From Vibrio metoecus (GTDB lineage Bacteria > Pseudomonadota > Gammaproteobacteria > Enterobacterales > Vibrionaceae), in the NCBI RefSeq assembly GCF_009665255.1, contig NZ_CP035686.1:620001-684000 (forward strand): a stretch of DNA of 64,000 nt, written 5' to 3'. The notes beneath the pieces are model-generated. The model ran no database searches. It was not told where the DNA came from and saw only the letters and a list, made by a program, of their open reading frames with translations. Of this stretch, positions 43,264-53,225 are shown one piece after another. The translations under genes were made by a program, and so were the position numbers. Positions within the stretch are counted from its first letter, which is position 1; every line of letters begins with the position of its first letter.

Positions 43264-45357
43264 ATGAAGTTTACTCTTCCATTTGCAGACAAATTGCCTT
43301 CTATTCCACAGCGTAGCATGCCAGCCATTGGGGCTCCGGTTATGGTGCTGGCGGCATTGGCGATGGTTGTCCTCCCAATGCCGGCATTTCTGCTCGACTT
43401 ATTCTTCACCTTTAACATTGCGTTATCGCTCGTGGTGTTATTGGTTACTGTGTATACCCGTCGACCATTAGATTTTGCGGCATTTCCAACGGTACTGTTG
43501 ATCGCGACATTGCTGCGTTTGGCACTGAACGTTGCGTCAACGCGAGTGGTTTTGTTGTATGGTCATGAAGGTCCTGGCGCTGCGGGCCATGTGATTGAAG
43601 CCTTTGGTAATGTAGTGATCGGTGGAAACTATGCCGTTGGTTTAGTGGTGTTCCTCATTCTGATGATCATCAACTTTATGGTTGTTACCAAAGGTGCAGG
43701 ACGTATTTCAGAAGTAAGTGCTCGCTTTACCTTGGATGCCTTGCCAGGTAAGCAAATGGCAATTGACGCAGACTTAAATGCTGGCCTGATTGATCAAGAA
43801 CAAGCCCGTGTGCGCCGTTTTGAAGTGACCAAAGAAGCGGACTTCTATGGTTCGATGGATGGTGCGTCAAAATTTGTTAAAGGCGATGCGATTGCCGGTA
43901 TTCTAATTCTCTTTATCAACATCATTGGTGGCCTGACGATTGGGATGATCCAATACGGTTTGGGTTTCAAAGAAGCGATTGAAATCTATACCTTATTGAC
44001 CATCGGTGATGGCTTAGTAGCTCAGATTCCGTCACTGCTGTTGTCGATTGGCGCGGCCATCATGGTTACGCGTCAAAATACTGATGAGGATATGGGGCAG
44101 CAGGTTATCTTCCAGCTGTTTGATAACCCGAAAGCCTTAACCATTACTGCGGGTATTCTTGGTGTGATGGGTATCGTACCGGGAATGCCGCACTTTTCAT
44201 TCCTATTTTTGGCGCTGTTGGCGGGTGGGGCTGCTTATTGGATGCATCGTAAGCAAAAGACCAAAGCACAGAATAAAAATCTGCCTGCTAAGAGTGATGT
44301 AGAAGCGCCAACCCAACGAGAACTGTCATGGGATGATGTACAACCTGTTGATGTGATTGGGTTAGAAGTGGGTTATCGCTTGATTCCGTTGGTGGACAAA
44401 GATCAAGGTGGTGAACTCCTTGAACGAGTCAAAGGTGTGCGTAAAAAACTTTCGCAAGATTTTGGCTTTCTAATCCCACCGGTACATATTCGTGACAACT
44501 TAGAGCTCACGCCAAACAGTTACCGCATCACCTTGATGGGGGTCGCAGTGGGCGAGGCGGAGATCCGCCCTGACCAAGAGTTGGCGATTAACCCAGGACA
44601 AGTATACGGAATGATTGATGGTGAGCGCACCCGTGACCCAGCCTTTGGTTTGGATGCGGTGTGGATCCGTGAAGAACAGCGTGAACACGCACAAGCTTTG
44701 GGTTACACCGTTGTTGACTCATCAACGGTATTGGCCACCCATCTTAGCCAACTGCTCACCAATAATGCGGCGCAACTCATCGGCCATGAAGAAGTGCAAA
44801 ATTTGTTGGAAATGCTTTCGCGGTCAGCGCCCAAATTGGTAGAAAATTTCGTACCGGATCAGCTCTCATTGGGTGTGGTCGTCAAAGTGCTGCAAAACTT
44901 GCTGCATGAAGCGATCCCGATTCGTGACATTCGCACCATAGTGCAAACCCTTTCGGAATACGCGAGCAAGAGTCAAGAACCTGACATTCTTACCGCGGCG
45001 GTACGTATCTCGCTAAAACGATTGATTGTCCAAGAAATCAATGGGGTAGAGCCAGAATTGCCCGTGATTACACTCATTCCTGAGCTGGAACAAATCTTGC
45101 ATCAAACCATGCAGGCTTCCGGTGGTGAATCAGCAGGAATTGAGCCAGGATTGGCTGAAAGACTGCAAATGGCATTGAGCCACGCCACACAAGAGCAGGA
45201 ATTGAAAGGGGAACCAGCAGTATTACTGACATCTGGTGTACTGCGTTCGACACTGGCGAAGTTTGTGAAAAATACCATTCCCAACCTTCGCGTGCTCTCC
45301 TATCAGGAGATCCCCGATGAGAAACAAATTCGAATTGTGCAGGCCGTGGGTAATTAA
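43264..45357 (+). CDS. flhA: Flagellar export apparatus protein FlhA
   Basis: The 697-residue FHIPEP-family export gate of the flagellar type III secretion system. The N-terminal membrane half has about eight hydrophobic segments. The conserved cytoplasmic FHIPEP loop is KEADFYGSMDGASKFVKGD (about 199-217). The C-terminal cytosolic domain (after about 350) binds chaperone-substrate complexes. First gene of the flhA-flhF-flhG-fliA-che operon. Confidence 0.97.
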   Translation: MKFTLPFADKLPSIPQRSMPAIGAPVMVLAALAMVVLPMPAFLLDLFFTFNIALSLVVLLVTVYTRRPLDFAAFPTVLLIATLLRLALNVASTRVVLLYGHEGPGAAGHVIEAFGNVVIGGNYAVGLVVFLILMIINFMVVTKGAGRISEVSARFTLDALPGKQMAIDADLNAGLIDQEQARVRRFEVTKEADFYGSMDGASKFVKGDAIAGILILFINIIGGLTIGMIQYGLGFKEAIEIYTLLTIGDGLVAQIPSLLLSIGAAIMVTRQNTDEDMGQQVIFQLFDNPKALTITAGILGVMGIVPGMPHFSFLFLALLAGGAAYWMHRKQKTKAQNKNLPAKSDVEAPTQRELSWDDVQPVDVIGLEVGYRLIPLVDKDQGGELLERVKGVRKKLSQDFGFLIPPVHIRDNLELTPNSYRITLMGVAVGEAEIRPDQELAINPGQVYGMIDGERTRDPAFGLDAVWIREEQREHAQALGYTVVDSSTVLATHLSQLLTNNAAQLIGHEEVQNLLEMLSRSAPKLVENFVPDQLSLGVVVKVLQNLLHEAIPIRDIRTIVQTLSEYASKSQEPDILTAAVRISLKRLIVQEINGVEPELPVITLIPELEQILHQTMQASGGESAGIEPGLAERLQMALSHATQEQELKGEPAVLLTSGVLRSTLAKFVKNTIPNLRVLSYQEIPDEKQIRIVQAVGN

Positions 45358-45391
45358 TCGTCCGCACGTTTTTTAAAGACGGAAATCTGCT

Positions 45392-46864
45392 TTGAAAATA
45401 AAACGATTTTTTGCCAAAGATATGAAAACCGCGCTGCTTCAGGTCAAAGAAGAACTGGGCGTAGACGCGGTGATCATGTCGAATAAAAAAGTCGCGGGTG
45501 GGGTCGAAATTGTGGCTGCAGTCGACGGAGATACCGCGCCTGCACCTGCAAAACGGTACAACTCGCAGCCGAGACATGCTTATAGCCAAGTGTCGCCTTC
45601 AGTTGCACCGACAAAAAGTCGAGAGTTGATTGATGACCGAGTGAGCCTGCAATCAAGTGCAGACAATGGTCGGTCGATGACTCAACGTTTTGCCAACATG
45701 CTAAAGCAATACAGTAATGGCACAGCGGATGAACAAGATCATCGAGCAGAAAATGAAGATTCGCTTTCAGCCTTACTCAAGCGACAATCAGAGAATCGAG
45801 CACCGCAAAGAAATAACGCGGAACGTCAACGTCCTGACTCTGCGCTGAGTAAGTTGTTGCAAGACGATACCAACTCACGACGCAAACCTAGGTTAGACCC
45901 GACACGCTATGACCGCAATACTCCAGACGAACCCACGGTGGCGGTGAGCGAATTAGAGTCGATGCGCGAAGAAATGACCTCGATCCGACGTTTGCTCGAA
46001 CACCAAGTCTCTGGATTAATGTGGCAAGAAGTCGAGCGCCGTGAGCCTCTGCGAGCTATGTTAATCAAACGTTTAGAACGTATGGGGGTTTCATTGGAAA
46101 TGGCAGACCAATTGGCTTGTTACATTCCAGAAGAAACGCCACCGCCTAAAGCATGGAAAGCACTGCTCGGTCTGGTTTCAGACCAAATCCCCGTTATCAA
46201 ACACGATATTCTTAAGCGTGGTGGAGTCGTGGCACTACTTGGGCCAACAGGCGTAGGTAAAACCACGACGGTAGCTAAACTCGCCGCTCGTGCGGCGATG
46301 GAGTACGGATCAGATAACGTTGCCTTAGTGACGACAGATACCTACCGCATCGGTGCTCATGAACAATTATCCATTTATGGCCGAATTATGGGGTGTCCTG
46401 TAAGAGTTGCTAAAGATTCCAACGAGTTAGCCGATGTAATCTATCAGCTACGTAATCGCCGCCTGATTTTGGTCGATACCGCAGGGATGGGACAGCGTGA
46501 TGTCCGGCTGTCTGAACAACTGGATACCTTGATGCAAGAGAGCGGAGAGACCATCCATAGCTATCTCGTGTTGCCTGCTACAGCGCAACGCAAAGTATTA
46601 CAAGAAACGATTGAGCATTTCAGAAGAATTCCACTTTCTGGATGCATTATGACCAAGCTCGATGAGTGCCTAAGCTTAGGTGAATTCGTGAGCGTGGTGG
46701 TACAAAACGCGTTGCCTGTAGCGTACATCGCCAATGGACAACGAGTACCGGAAGATATCGTAATCGCGCAACCCAAATACATGGTCGCAAAGGCAAACGA
46801 ATTGCTAGAGAAGTCGACTGAAGATGAACCTCATTACTGGACCAGTGATTCAGAGAGATTCTAG
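45392..46864 (+). CDS. flhF: Flagellar placement SRP-like GTPase FlhF
   Basis: A 490-residue SRP-family GTPase that recruits the first flagellar components to the cell pole. The variable N-terminal B region (about 1-190) is rich in polar residues. N and G domains follow with G1 GPTGVGKTTTVAKLAAR (about 291-307), DTYRIGAHEQL, G3 LVDTAGMGQRD and G4-type TKLDE. Start is TTG at 45392, the only start that gives the family N-terminus MKIKRFFAKD. It is antagonised by FlhG, encoded next. Confidence 0.95.
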   Translation: MKIKRFFAKDMKTALLQVKEELGVDAVIMSNKKVAGGVEIVAAVDGDTAPAPAKRYNSQPRHAYSQVSPSVAPTKSRELIDDRVSLQSSADNGRSMTQRFANMLKQYSNGTADEQDHRAENEDSLSALLKRQSENRAPQRNNAERQRPDSALSKLLQDDTNSRRKPRLDPTRYDRNTPDEPTVAVSELESMREEMTSIRRLLEHQVSGLMWQEVERREPLRAMLIKRLERMGVSLEMADQLACYIPEETPPPKAWKALLGLVSDQIPVIKHDILKRGGVVALLGPTGVGKTTTVAKLAARAAMEYGSDNVALVTTDTYRIGAHEQLSIYGRIMGCPVRVAKDSNELADVIYQLRNRRLILVDTAGMGQRDVRLSEQLDTLMQESGETIHSYLVLPATAQRKVLQETIEHFRRIPLSGCIMTKLDECLSLGEFVSVVVQNALPVAYIANGQRVPEDIVIAQPKYMVAKANELLEKSTEDEPHYWTSDSERF

Positions 46865-46877
46865 GCGGCGGACAGGT

Positions 46878-47764
46878 ATGACAAATAAAATGATATATGA
46901 CCAAGCAAGCGGCCTACGTCGCTTAACCCAACCCTCAGTGACCAAAGTGATTTCGGTTACCGGGGCAAAGGTGGTGTAGGGAAATCGAATGTCACCCTAG
47001 GCATGGCTATTTGCATGGCAAAACTGGGTAAAAAAGTCATGGTGCTTGATGCCGACTTGGGCCTTGCCAATGTGGATGTGATGCTCGGCATACGCCCTAA
47101 ACGCAACCTAGGCCATGTTTTAGCCGGAGAGTGTGAACTTAAAGATGCCATTGTTGAAGGTCCGCATGGTATTCGCATCATCCCCGCAACCTCGGGTACT
47201 CAGTCGATGACCGAGCTATCACATGCACAGCACGTGGGGCTGATCCGTGCGTTTGGCACACTAGAAGATGAAATGGATATTCTACTCATCGACACGGCGG
47301 CTGGGATCTCCGATATGGTGGTCAGCTTCTCACGTGCCGCACAAGATGTAGTGGTTGTTGTGTGTGATGAACCGACCTCTATCACCGATGCTTATGCACT
47401 GATTAAGCTATTAAGCAAAGAGCATCAAGTTCAACGATTTAAAATTGTTGCTAATATGGTGAGAAGTTATCGTGAAGGTCGCGAATTATTTGCTAAATTA
47501 ACATTAGTGACAGAACGGTTTTTAAATGTGAGCTTAGAACTTGTCGCTTGTATCCCTCTCGACGACAATGTGCGTCAAGCGGTGAAACGACAAAAAATCG
47601 TAGTGGATGCGTATCCACGCTCGCCGGCGGCACTGGCGATCAGCTCACTGGCAAATAAAGCGTTGACTTGGCCGATACCAAAAACACCAAGTGGACATTT
47701 AGAGTTTTTCGTTGAACGCTTACTTAATCGGTCAGAAACAGTAGGGGAACCTTTCGGTGAATAA
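46878..47764 (+). pseudogene. flhG: Flagellar number regulator FlhG (MinD-like ATPase), interrupted by a frameshift
   Basis: FlhG limits polar flagellar number by acting on FlhF and FlrA. The gene starts at ATG 46878 (MTNKMIYDQASGLRRLTQPS) but runs into TAG at 46977 after 33 codons. Inserting one G in the GGGG run at 46962-46965 restores VTGGKGGVGKSNVTL, the deviant Walker A motif, and a 295-residue protein that continues as MAICMAKLGKKVMVLDADLG. As written, any product would have to start at an internal ATG (47003) and lack the ATP-binding loop. The downstream frame is intact and overlaps fliA by 8 bases. Probably a homopolymer undercall. Confidence 0.92.
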
Positions 47765-48491
47765 AGCGCTTACATACGATCAATACGGAAATCTTAATAG
47801 CCAGCAGCTATTTCTTGAGAAGTACTCTGTATTGGTTAAGCGTATCGCTCATCATTTAATTGGCCGTTTGCCCCCAAGCGTGCTGATCGAAGACCTCATT
47901 CAAGCAGGTATGGTTGGCTTACTTGAGGCACAAAAAAATTATGATGGAAGTAAAGGCGCAAGCTTTGAAACCTATGCCGGAATTCGGATCCGTGGAGCAA
48001 TGCTCGACGATATCCGACGTGGTGACTGGGTTCCGCGATCTGTGCACAAACATAATCGGGAAATCAGTCAAGCGATAGCGGTTCTTGAAGGAGAGCTGAA
48101 CCGTGATCCAACGGATGCTGAAGTGGCTAAGTTTTTAGACATGTCGCTAGAACAGTATCACAGCGTACTGATGGACATTAACTGTTCACGTATCGTTGGG
48201 ATAGAAGATCTCGGCGTTTCTGATGATGCAATTTCACCGTTTGAAGAGGGGGAAGATAACTCTCCTTTTCACGGCGTCGCTGAAGAATCTTTCCGTAAAG
48301 CACTCGTTGAATCAATAAAATCACTTCCGGAGCGTGAAGCTTTGGTACTTTCGCTCTATTATGATGAAGAGCTAAACTTAAAAGAAATTGGTGAGGTACT
48401 TGGAGTTAGTGAATCTCGCGTCAGCCAAATACTCAGCCAATCTATGCAGCGACTAAGAACAAAGTTAAGTTCTTGGACTCGGAATGACTAA
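47757..48491 (+). CDS. fliA: Flagellar sigma factor FliA (sigma-28)
   Basis: A 244-residue sigma-28 factor that directs late flagellar and chemotaxis promoters. Region 2 is visible as FETYAGIRIRGAMLDDIRRGDW (split at about 62-83), and region 4 as LPEREALVLSLYYDEE and LGVSESRVSQILSQSMQRL near the C-terminus. Start is GTG overlapping the end of flhG. Its anti-sigma factor FlgM is not in this window. Confidence 0.96.
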   Translation: MNKALTYDQYGNLNSQQLFLEKYSVLVKRIAHHLIGRLPPSVLIEDLIQAGMVGLLEAQKNYDGSKGASFETYAGIRIRGAMLDDIRRGDWVPRSVHKHNREISQAIAVLEGELNRDPTDAEVAKFLDMSLEQYHSVLMDINCSRIVGIEDLGVSDDAISPFEEGEDNSPFHGVAEESFRKALVESIKSLPEREALVLSLYYDEELNLKEIGEVLGVSESRVSQILSQSMQRLRTKLSSWTRND

Positions 48492-48524
48492 ATATCACTG
48501 ATCTCAAACTCAGTGGAGGCAATT

Positions 48525-48905
48525 TTGAATAAAAACATGAAGATCCTTATTGTTGATGATTTTTCAACAATGCGCCGAATCGTTAAAAACCTACTTCGAG
48601 ATCTGGGGTTCAATAATACGCAGGAAGCGGACGATGGCCTAACGGCATTGCCTATGCTCAAAAAAGGTGAGTTTGACTTTGTTGTCACAGACTGGAACAT
48701 GCCTGGTATGCAAGGCATTGACCTGCTCAAAAACATCCGTGCTGACGAAGAGTTGAAACACCTACCTGTGCTTATGATTACTGCAGAAGCTAAACGTGAG
48801 CAAATTATTGAAGCCGCTCAAGCGGGTGTTAACGGTTACATCGTAAAACCATTCACCGCAGCTACGCTTAAAGAAAAACTAGAGAAAATATTTGAGCGTT
48901 TATAA
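48525..48905 (+). CDS. cheY: Chemotaxis response regulator CheY
   Basis: A single-domain receiver of 126 residues, the output of the CheA cascade that binds the flagellar switch. Acidic pocket ILIVDDFST, phospho-acceptor Asp in TDWNMPGMQG, the Thr/Ser switch in LMITAEAK and the Lys in YIVKPFTAATL are all present. The TTG at 48525 is preferred because GGAGG lies 5 bases ahead; a GTG at 48513 would overlap that ribosome binding site but is used by some annotations (130 residues). Likely the flagellar CheY3 of V. cholerae. Confidence 0.94.
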   Translation: MNKNMKILIVDDFSTMRRIVKNLLRDLGFNNTQEADDGLTALPMLKKGEFDFVVTDWNMPGMQGIDLLKNIRADEELKHLPVLMITAEAKREQIIEAAQAGVNGYIVKPFTAATLKEKLEKIFERL

Positions 48906-48960
48906 GGCTTTTGCTGCGGCAAAAGGTGTTCTATTCACACGCGCAAAAGGCTGATGCAGG

Positions 48961-49680
48961 ATGATTTCATTAGAACAGGCTAAAGAACTCGTGCAACTTT
49001 TGGAACAAGGTCAAAAGGACGAAGCTAATCGTCTTCTTACCTATGTTTATGAGTCTGCGAGCAATCCTATGCTCAAAGAGATAGGGATGTTGACGCGGGA
49101 TTTACACGAATCGCTGAAAAACTTTCACATTGATGAGCGCTTCAGTGAAATTGCGACCGATGAGATTCCAGACGCACGGGAAAGACTGCATTACGTTATA
49201 CAGAAAACGGAAGTTGCAGCAAACAAAACAATGGATGCAGTTGACCGGTGCATGCCGATTGCCGACAAATTACATGAAAGCCTACTGCTGATTCGCCCTG
49301 AATGGAACAGTTTGATGAATGGCCGAATTGAGCTGATGCACTTTAAGTCGCTTTGTCACCGGGTCGATGACTTACTTTCTCAAGTGGAAGGTGACAGTAG
49401 TGAATTACGCGGAGAGCTGACGGAAATTTTGATGGCACAAGACTTTCAAGATTTAACCGGGCAAATCATCAAACGCGTGATTAATCTGGTGAATGAAGTC
49501 GAAAAACGATTAGTAGAAATACTGATGGTATTCGGCGCAACGCAAAAAGAACAAAAAGCAGATAAGACGACCGTGGCATTGACTGAGCCTGAGGGGCCAA
49601 TTATTAACCCTCATGAGAGAATTGATGCTGTCTCATCTCAAGACGAAGTTGACGATTTGTTATCGAGTCTTGGATTTTAG
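48961..49680 (+). CDS. cheZ: CheY-P phosphatase CheZ
   Basis: A 239-residue helical phosphatase of CheY-P. The catalytic helix with Asp and Gln is ILMAQDFQDLTGQIIKRV (about 156-173). The C-terminal peptide SSQDEVDDLLSSLGF is the CheY-binding tail, after a flexible linker. Located between cheY and cheA. Confidence 0.95.
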   Translation: MISLEQAKELVQLLEQGQKDEANRLLTYVYESASNPMLKEIGMLTRDLHESLKNFHIDERFSEIATDEIPDARERLHYVIQKTEVAANKTMDAVDRCMPIADKLHESLLLIRPEWNSLMNGRIELMHFKSLCHRVDDLLSQVEGDSSELRGELTEILMAQDFQDLTGQIIKRVINLVNEVEKRLVEILMVFGATQKEQKADKTTVALTEPEGPIINPHERIDAVSSQDEVDDLLSSLGF

Positions 49681-49689
49681 GGGTAACCT

Positions 49690-52050
49690 ATGAGCTACGA
49701 ATTAGACGAAGACATCCTGCAGGACTTTCTGGTAGAAGCCGGCGAAATTTTAGAGTTGCTTTCTGAGCAGCTCGTTGAACTGGAAAATAACCCCGAAGAC
49801 CGAGATCTGCTGAACGCCATATTCCGTGGTTTTCATACTGTAAAAGGCGGGGCGGGTTTCTTGGCATTATCTGAGCTAGTGGAAACTTGTCACGGTGCGG
49901 AAAACGTATTCGACATTTTACGAAATGGTCAGCGACACGTTTCCCCTAGCCTGATGGACACCATGCTTAAAGCATTGGATACCGTTAACGAACAGTTCCG
50001 TGCAGTACAAGATCGCGAGCCACTTCAACCTGCAGATCAAGAGCTACTTGATGAACTACACCGCTTGAGCAAACCCGCTTCTGATGATGAGGATGAACAA
50101 GAGCACGTAGATGAAGCAGAAGAAATCATTGAAGATGTGGTTGAAGAAATCATCGAAGAAGTGGAACCAGAAATAGAAGAATTGGTTGAAGCTCCTGCAC
50201 CAGTCAACACCACAGTGATTGATAAAGGCTCCATTGACGATATCACCGACGATGAATTTGAAAAACTGTTGGATGAATTGCATGGCAAAGGCAAAGCGCC
50301 TGGCACGCATGCAGAACAACAAGCTTCAGCAACACCAGCCCCTGTAAAAGCGGCTCCTGTTGCTAGCTCTCAGATGAGTGGTGACATCACCGACGATGAG
50401 TTTGAAAAGCTGCTTGATCAACTACATGGTGTCGGTAAAGGGCCATCGGTTGAAAATGCAACACCTGCTGCGCCAGTGACACCAACCGCACCCAAAGCGG
50501 CGGATGTCGCGAAACCTGCTGCTGCGAAATCAGCGCCAGGTGGTGACGATTTAATGACGGATGAAGAGTTTGAAAAGCTGTTAGATGAACTTCACGGATC
50601 GGGCAAGGGTCCATCTGTGGAAGAGCTAGAAATCGCAACTCGTCCAGTAGCAACTTCTCCAGCGAACGAAGCGAAAGCTGCGACAGATAACGCTGCGCCA
50701 ACGGTAAAACCCGCCGCGAAGGCCGCAGCTCCAGCAAAACCCGTTGCTAAACCTGCGGCGGCAAAACCCGCCGTTGCCAAAGAAGCACCAACGAAAGTGC
50801 CTGCACCTGTCGCGAAAGAGGCTGACGATTCTCGTGAAGTCGCGGTTGCCAGTGGTGCCAAGAAAGCACAAGCCGAATCTACCGTACGGGTTGATACTTC
50901 AACACTCGACATCATTATGAACATGGTTGGCGAGTTGGTACTGGTTCGTAACCGACTATTAAGCCTAGGCTTGAATAGTGACGATGAAGAGATGTCTAAA
51001 GCGGTCGCCAACTTAGATGTCGTTACGGCAGATTTGCAAGGCGCGGTCATGAAAACGCGCATGCAACCGATTAAGAAAGTCTTCGGTCGTTTCCCACGTG
51101 TGGTTCGTGACTTGGCGCGTAGCTTGAATAAAGAGATCGATCTTGAGTTGCGTGGTGAGGAAACGGATTTAGATAAGAACCTCGTTGAAGCTCTGGCAGA
51201 CCCATTGATCCACTTGGTGCGAAACTCGGTTGACCACGGTATTGAGATGCCTGATGAGCGTGCTAAAAATGGCAAGTCTCGTACAGGTAAAGTGATTTTG
51301 TCTGCTTCACAAGAGGGAGATCACATACAGTTAGCTATCGTAGATGACGGTGCAGGTATGGATCCCGACAAGCTGCGTGGTATCGCCGTTAAACGGGGAA
51401 TAATGGATGAAGATGCCGCGAACCGACTTACCAATAAAGAATGCTTTAACCTCATTTTTATGCCTGGTTTTTCTAGTAAAGAGAAGATCACCGATATTTC
51501 AGGGCGTGGTGTGGGGATGGACGTAGTAAAAACCGCTATCAATACACTGAACGGCTCGATCGATATTGACTCTACCATGGGTAAAGGGACAAAGATCACC
51601 ATCAAAGTGCCTTTGACACTGGCGATTTTACCAACGCTAATGGTCGGAGTTGCGGGTCATCCATTTGCCCTGCCTTTAGCGAGCGTGAATGAGATTTTCC
51701 ATCTTGATCTACGCCGTACCAACGTGGTTGATGGTCAGCTAACCATTATTGTGCGCGAAAAATCTATTCCGCTGTTCTACTTACAAAACTGGTTAGCACC
51801 GAAAAAAGGCAAAGTACAACTGCGCCAAGGTCATGGTCATGTGGTGATTGTACAAATTGGTAGCCAGCGCGTTGGTCTTGTGGTTGATACCTTAATTGGC
51901 CAAGAAGAAGTCGTGATTAAACCACTTGATAAATTGCTACAGGGTACACCTGGTATGTCTGGAGCAACGATTACGAGTGATGGTCATATCGCGCTGATTT
52001 TGGATGTACCAGATCTGCTTAAGCAGTACGCAGCTGCATCACGAATCTGA
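49690..52050 (+). CDS. cheA: Chemotaxis histidine kinase CheA with three-repeat linker
   Basis: A 786-residue kinase. P1 HPt with His49 in FRGFHTVKGGAGF. Then an unusually long acidic and Pro/Ala-rich linker (about 125-395) in place of a clear P2, containing three copies of a DEFEKLLDxLHGxGK motif (about 182-204, 231-253, 285-310). P3 dimerisation begins STVRVDTSTLDIIMNMVGE (about 397). P4 has the N box HLVRNSVDHGIE and DDGAGMD, GRGVGMDVV. P5 CheW-like domain to the end. The repeats resemble CheY-binding peptides. Confidence 0.96.
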   Translation: MSYELDEDILQDFLVEAGEILELLSEQLVELENNPEDRDLLNAIFRGFHTVKGGAGFLALSELVETCHGAENVFDILRNGQRHVSPSLMDTMLKALDTVNEQFRAVQDREPLQPADQELLDELHRLSKPASDDEDEQEHVDEAEEIIEDVVEEIIEEVEPEIEELVEAPAPVNTTVIDKGSIDDITDDEFEKLLDELHGKGKAPGTHAEQQASATPAPVKAAPVASSQMSGDITDDEFEKLLDQLHGVGKGPSVENATPAAPVTPTAPKAADVAKPAAAKSAPGGDDLMTDEEFEKLLDELHGSGKGPSVEELEIATRPVATSPANEAKAATDNAAPTVKPAAKAAAPAKPVAKPAAAKPAVAKEAPTKVPAPVAKEADDSREVAVASGAKKAQAESTVRVDTSTLDIIMNMVGELVLVRNRLLSLGLNSDDEEMSKAVANLDVVTADLQGAVMKTRMQPIKKVFGRFPRVVRDLARSLNKEIDLELRGEETDLDKNLVEALADPLIHLVRNSVDHGIEMPDERAKNGKSRTGKVILSASQEGDHIQLAIVDDGAGMDPDKLRGIAVKRGIMDEDAANRLTNKECFNLIFMPGFSSKEKITDISGRGVGMDVVKTAINTLNGSIDIDSTMGKGTKITIKVPLTLAILPTLMVGVAGHPFALPLASVNEIFHLDLRRTNVVDGQLTIIVREKSIPLFYLQNWLAPKKGKVQLRQGHGHVVIVQIGSQRVGLVVDTLIGQEEVVIKPLDKLLQGTPGMSGATITSDGHIALILDVPDLLKQYAAASRI
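50235..50620 (+). repeat. Threefold protein repeat in the CheA linker
   Basis: Three units at 50235-50302, 50382-50450 and 50542-50620 encode DITDDEFEKLLDELHGKGK, DITDDEFEKLLDQLHGVGK and a DLMTDEEFEKLLDELHG version, the last two followed by GPSVE. They are spaced about 50 residues apart in otherwise low-complexity sequence. Confidence 0.9.
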
Positions 52051-52076
52051 TTAGTTGCACAACGATAAGGATAAAC

Positions 52077-53216
52077 ATGGCGATTAAAGTATTAGTTGTT
52101 GATGATTCAAGCTTTTTCCGTCGTCGCGTGAGTGAAATCATCAACTCCGAATCGCGCTTAGAAGTCATTGATGTTGCTGTAAATGGTAAAGAGGCGGTAG
52201 AAAAGGCTGCTCGATTAAAGCCAGATGTGATTACCATGGATATTGAAATGCCGGTTATGGATGGCATTTCAGCTGTGCGTGAAATTATGGCAAATAATCC
52301 AGTGCCGATTCTCATGTTCTCTTCGCTGACGCACGATGGTGCGAAAGCCACATTAGATGCTTTAGATGCTGGTGCGTTAGACTTTTTACCTAAGAAGTTT
52401 GAAGATATCGCCCGTAATCGCGATGAAGCGGTCACTCTGCTCCAACAGAGAGTCTTGTCGATCGCCTCTAAAAAGATTTTTTTACGTCGTCCAACGATGA
52501 GTCGTGCAACTTCTACGTTGTCTACGTCATCAACCAGTACGCCGATGACCCAAGAACGTGCAGCTCCATCGGTATCATTAACTGGAAATCGTCCCGCTGC
52601 GGCTGTTGCTACGGCGGCTCGATTTAAAGCGACGGGAAAGAAATATCAGCTCACGGCAATAGGTACCTCCACTGGAGGACCTGTTGCATTACAGAAAATT
52701 TTAACCAAGCTGCCCACTAATTACCCACATCCGATTGTTTTGATTCAACATATGCCAGCGACGTTCACGGCTGCTTTTGCAAGTCGCTTAAACTCACTGT
52801 GCAAAATTGAGGTAAAAGAAGCGGAAGATGGCGATACCTTACGACCAGGTGTCGCTTACTTGGCGCCAGGTGGTAAACAAATGATGCTTGATGGTCGTCC
52901 AGGTGCCGCAAGACTGCGCATCATCGATGGTGGTGATCGCATGAACTACAAGCCGTGTGTGGATGTGACTTTTGGCTCTGCTGCAAAAATCTATGGCGAT
53001 AAAGTATTGTCTATGATTCTAACTGGCATGGGAGCTGATGGACGTGAAGGCGCTCGAATGCTTAAAGAAGCTGGTGCCACCATCTGGGCACAAGATGAAG
53101 AGAGTTGTGTTGTGTATGGAATGCCACAGGCGGTAGCCAAAGCGGGAATCTCTACAGAAGATTTGCCGCTCGACAGAATCGCAGAGCGAATGCTGGTAGA
53201 AGTAGGGCTCGCATAA
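52077..53216 (+). CDS. cheB: Chemoreceptor glutamate methylesterase CheB
   Basis: A 379-residue response regulator-methylesterase that demethylates chemoreceptors. Receiver domain with VLVVDDSSFFRR and phospho-Asp in ITMDIEMPVMDG (about 51-62). A Ser/Thr/Ala-rich linker (about 140-185). Catalytic domain with Ser in IGTSTGGPVAL, His in QHMPATFTAAFA and Asp in TGMGADGREGA. Confidence 0.96.
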   Translation: MAIKVLVVDDSSFFRRRVSEIINSESRLEVIDVAVNGKEAVEKAARLKPDVITMDIEMPVMDGISAVREIMANNPVPILMFSSLTHDGAKATLDALDAGALDFLPKKFEDIARNRDEAVTLLQQRVLSIASKKIFLRRPTMSRATSTLSTSSTSTPMTQERAAPSVSLTGNRPAAAVATAARFKATGKKYQLTAIGTSTGGPVALQKILTKLPTNYPHPIVLIQHMPATFTAAFASRLNSLCKIEVKEAEDGDTLRPGVAYLAPGGKQMMLDGRPGAARLRIIDGGDRMNYKPCVDVTFGSAAKIYGDKVLSMILTGMGADGREGARMLKEAGATIWAQDEESCVVYGMPQAVAKAGISTEDLPLDRIAERMLVEVGLA

Positions 53217-53225
53217 GGAACCTCA

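Noticed and set aside
50037..50322. Long minus-strand open frames opposite the CheA linker
   Set aside because: They arise from the biased codon content of the acidic and Ala/Pro-rich linker and have no independent features.
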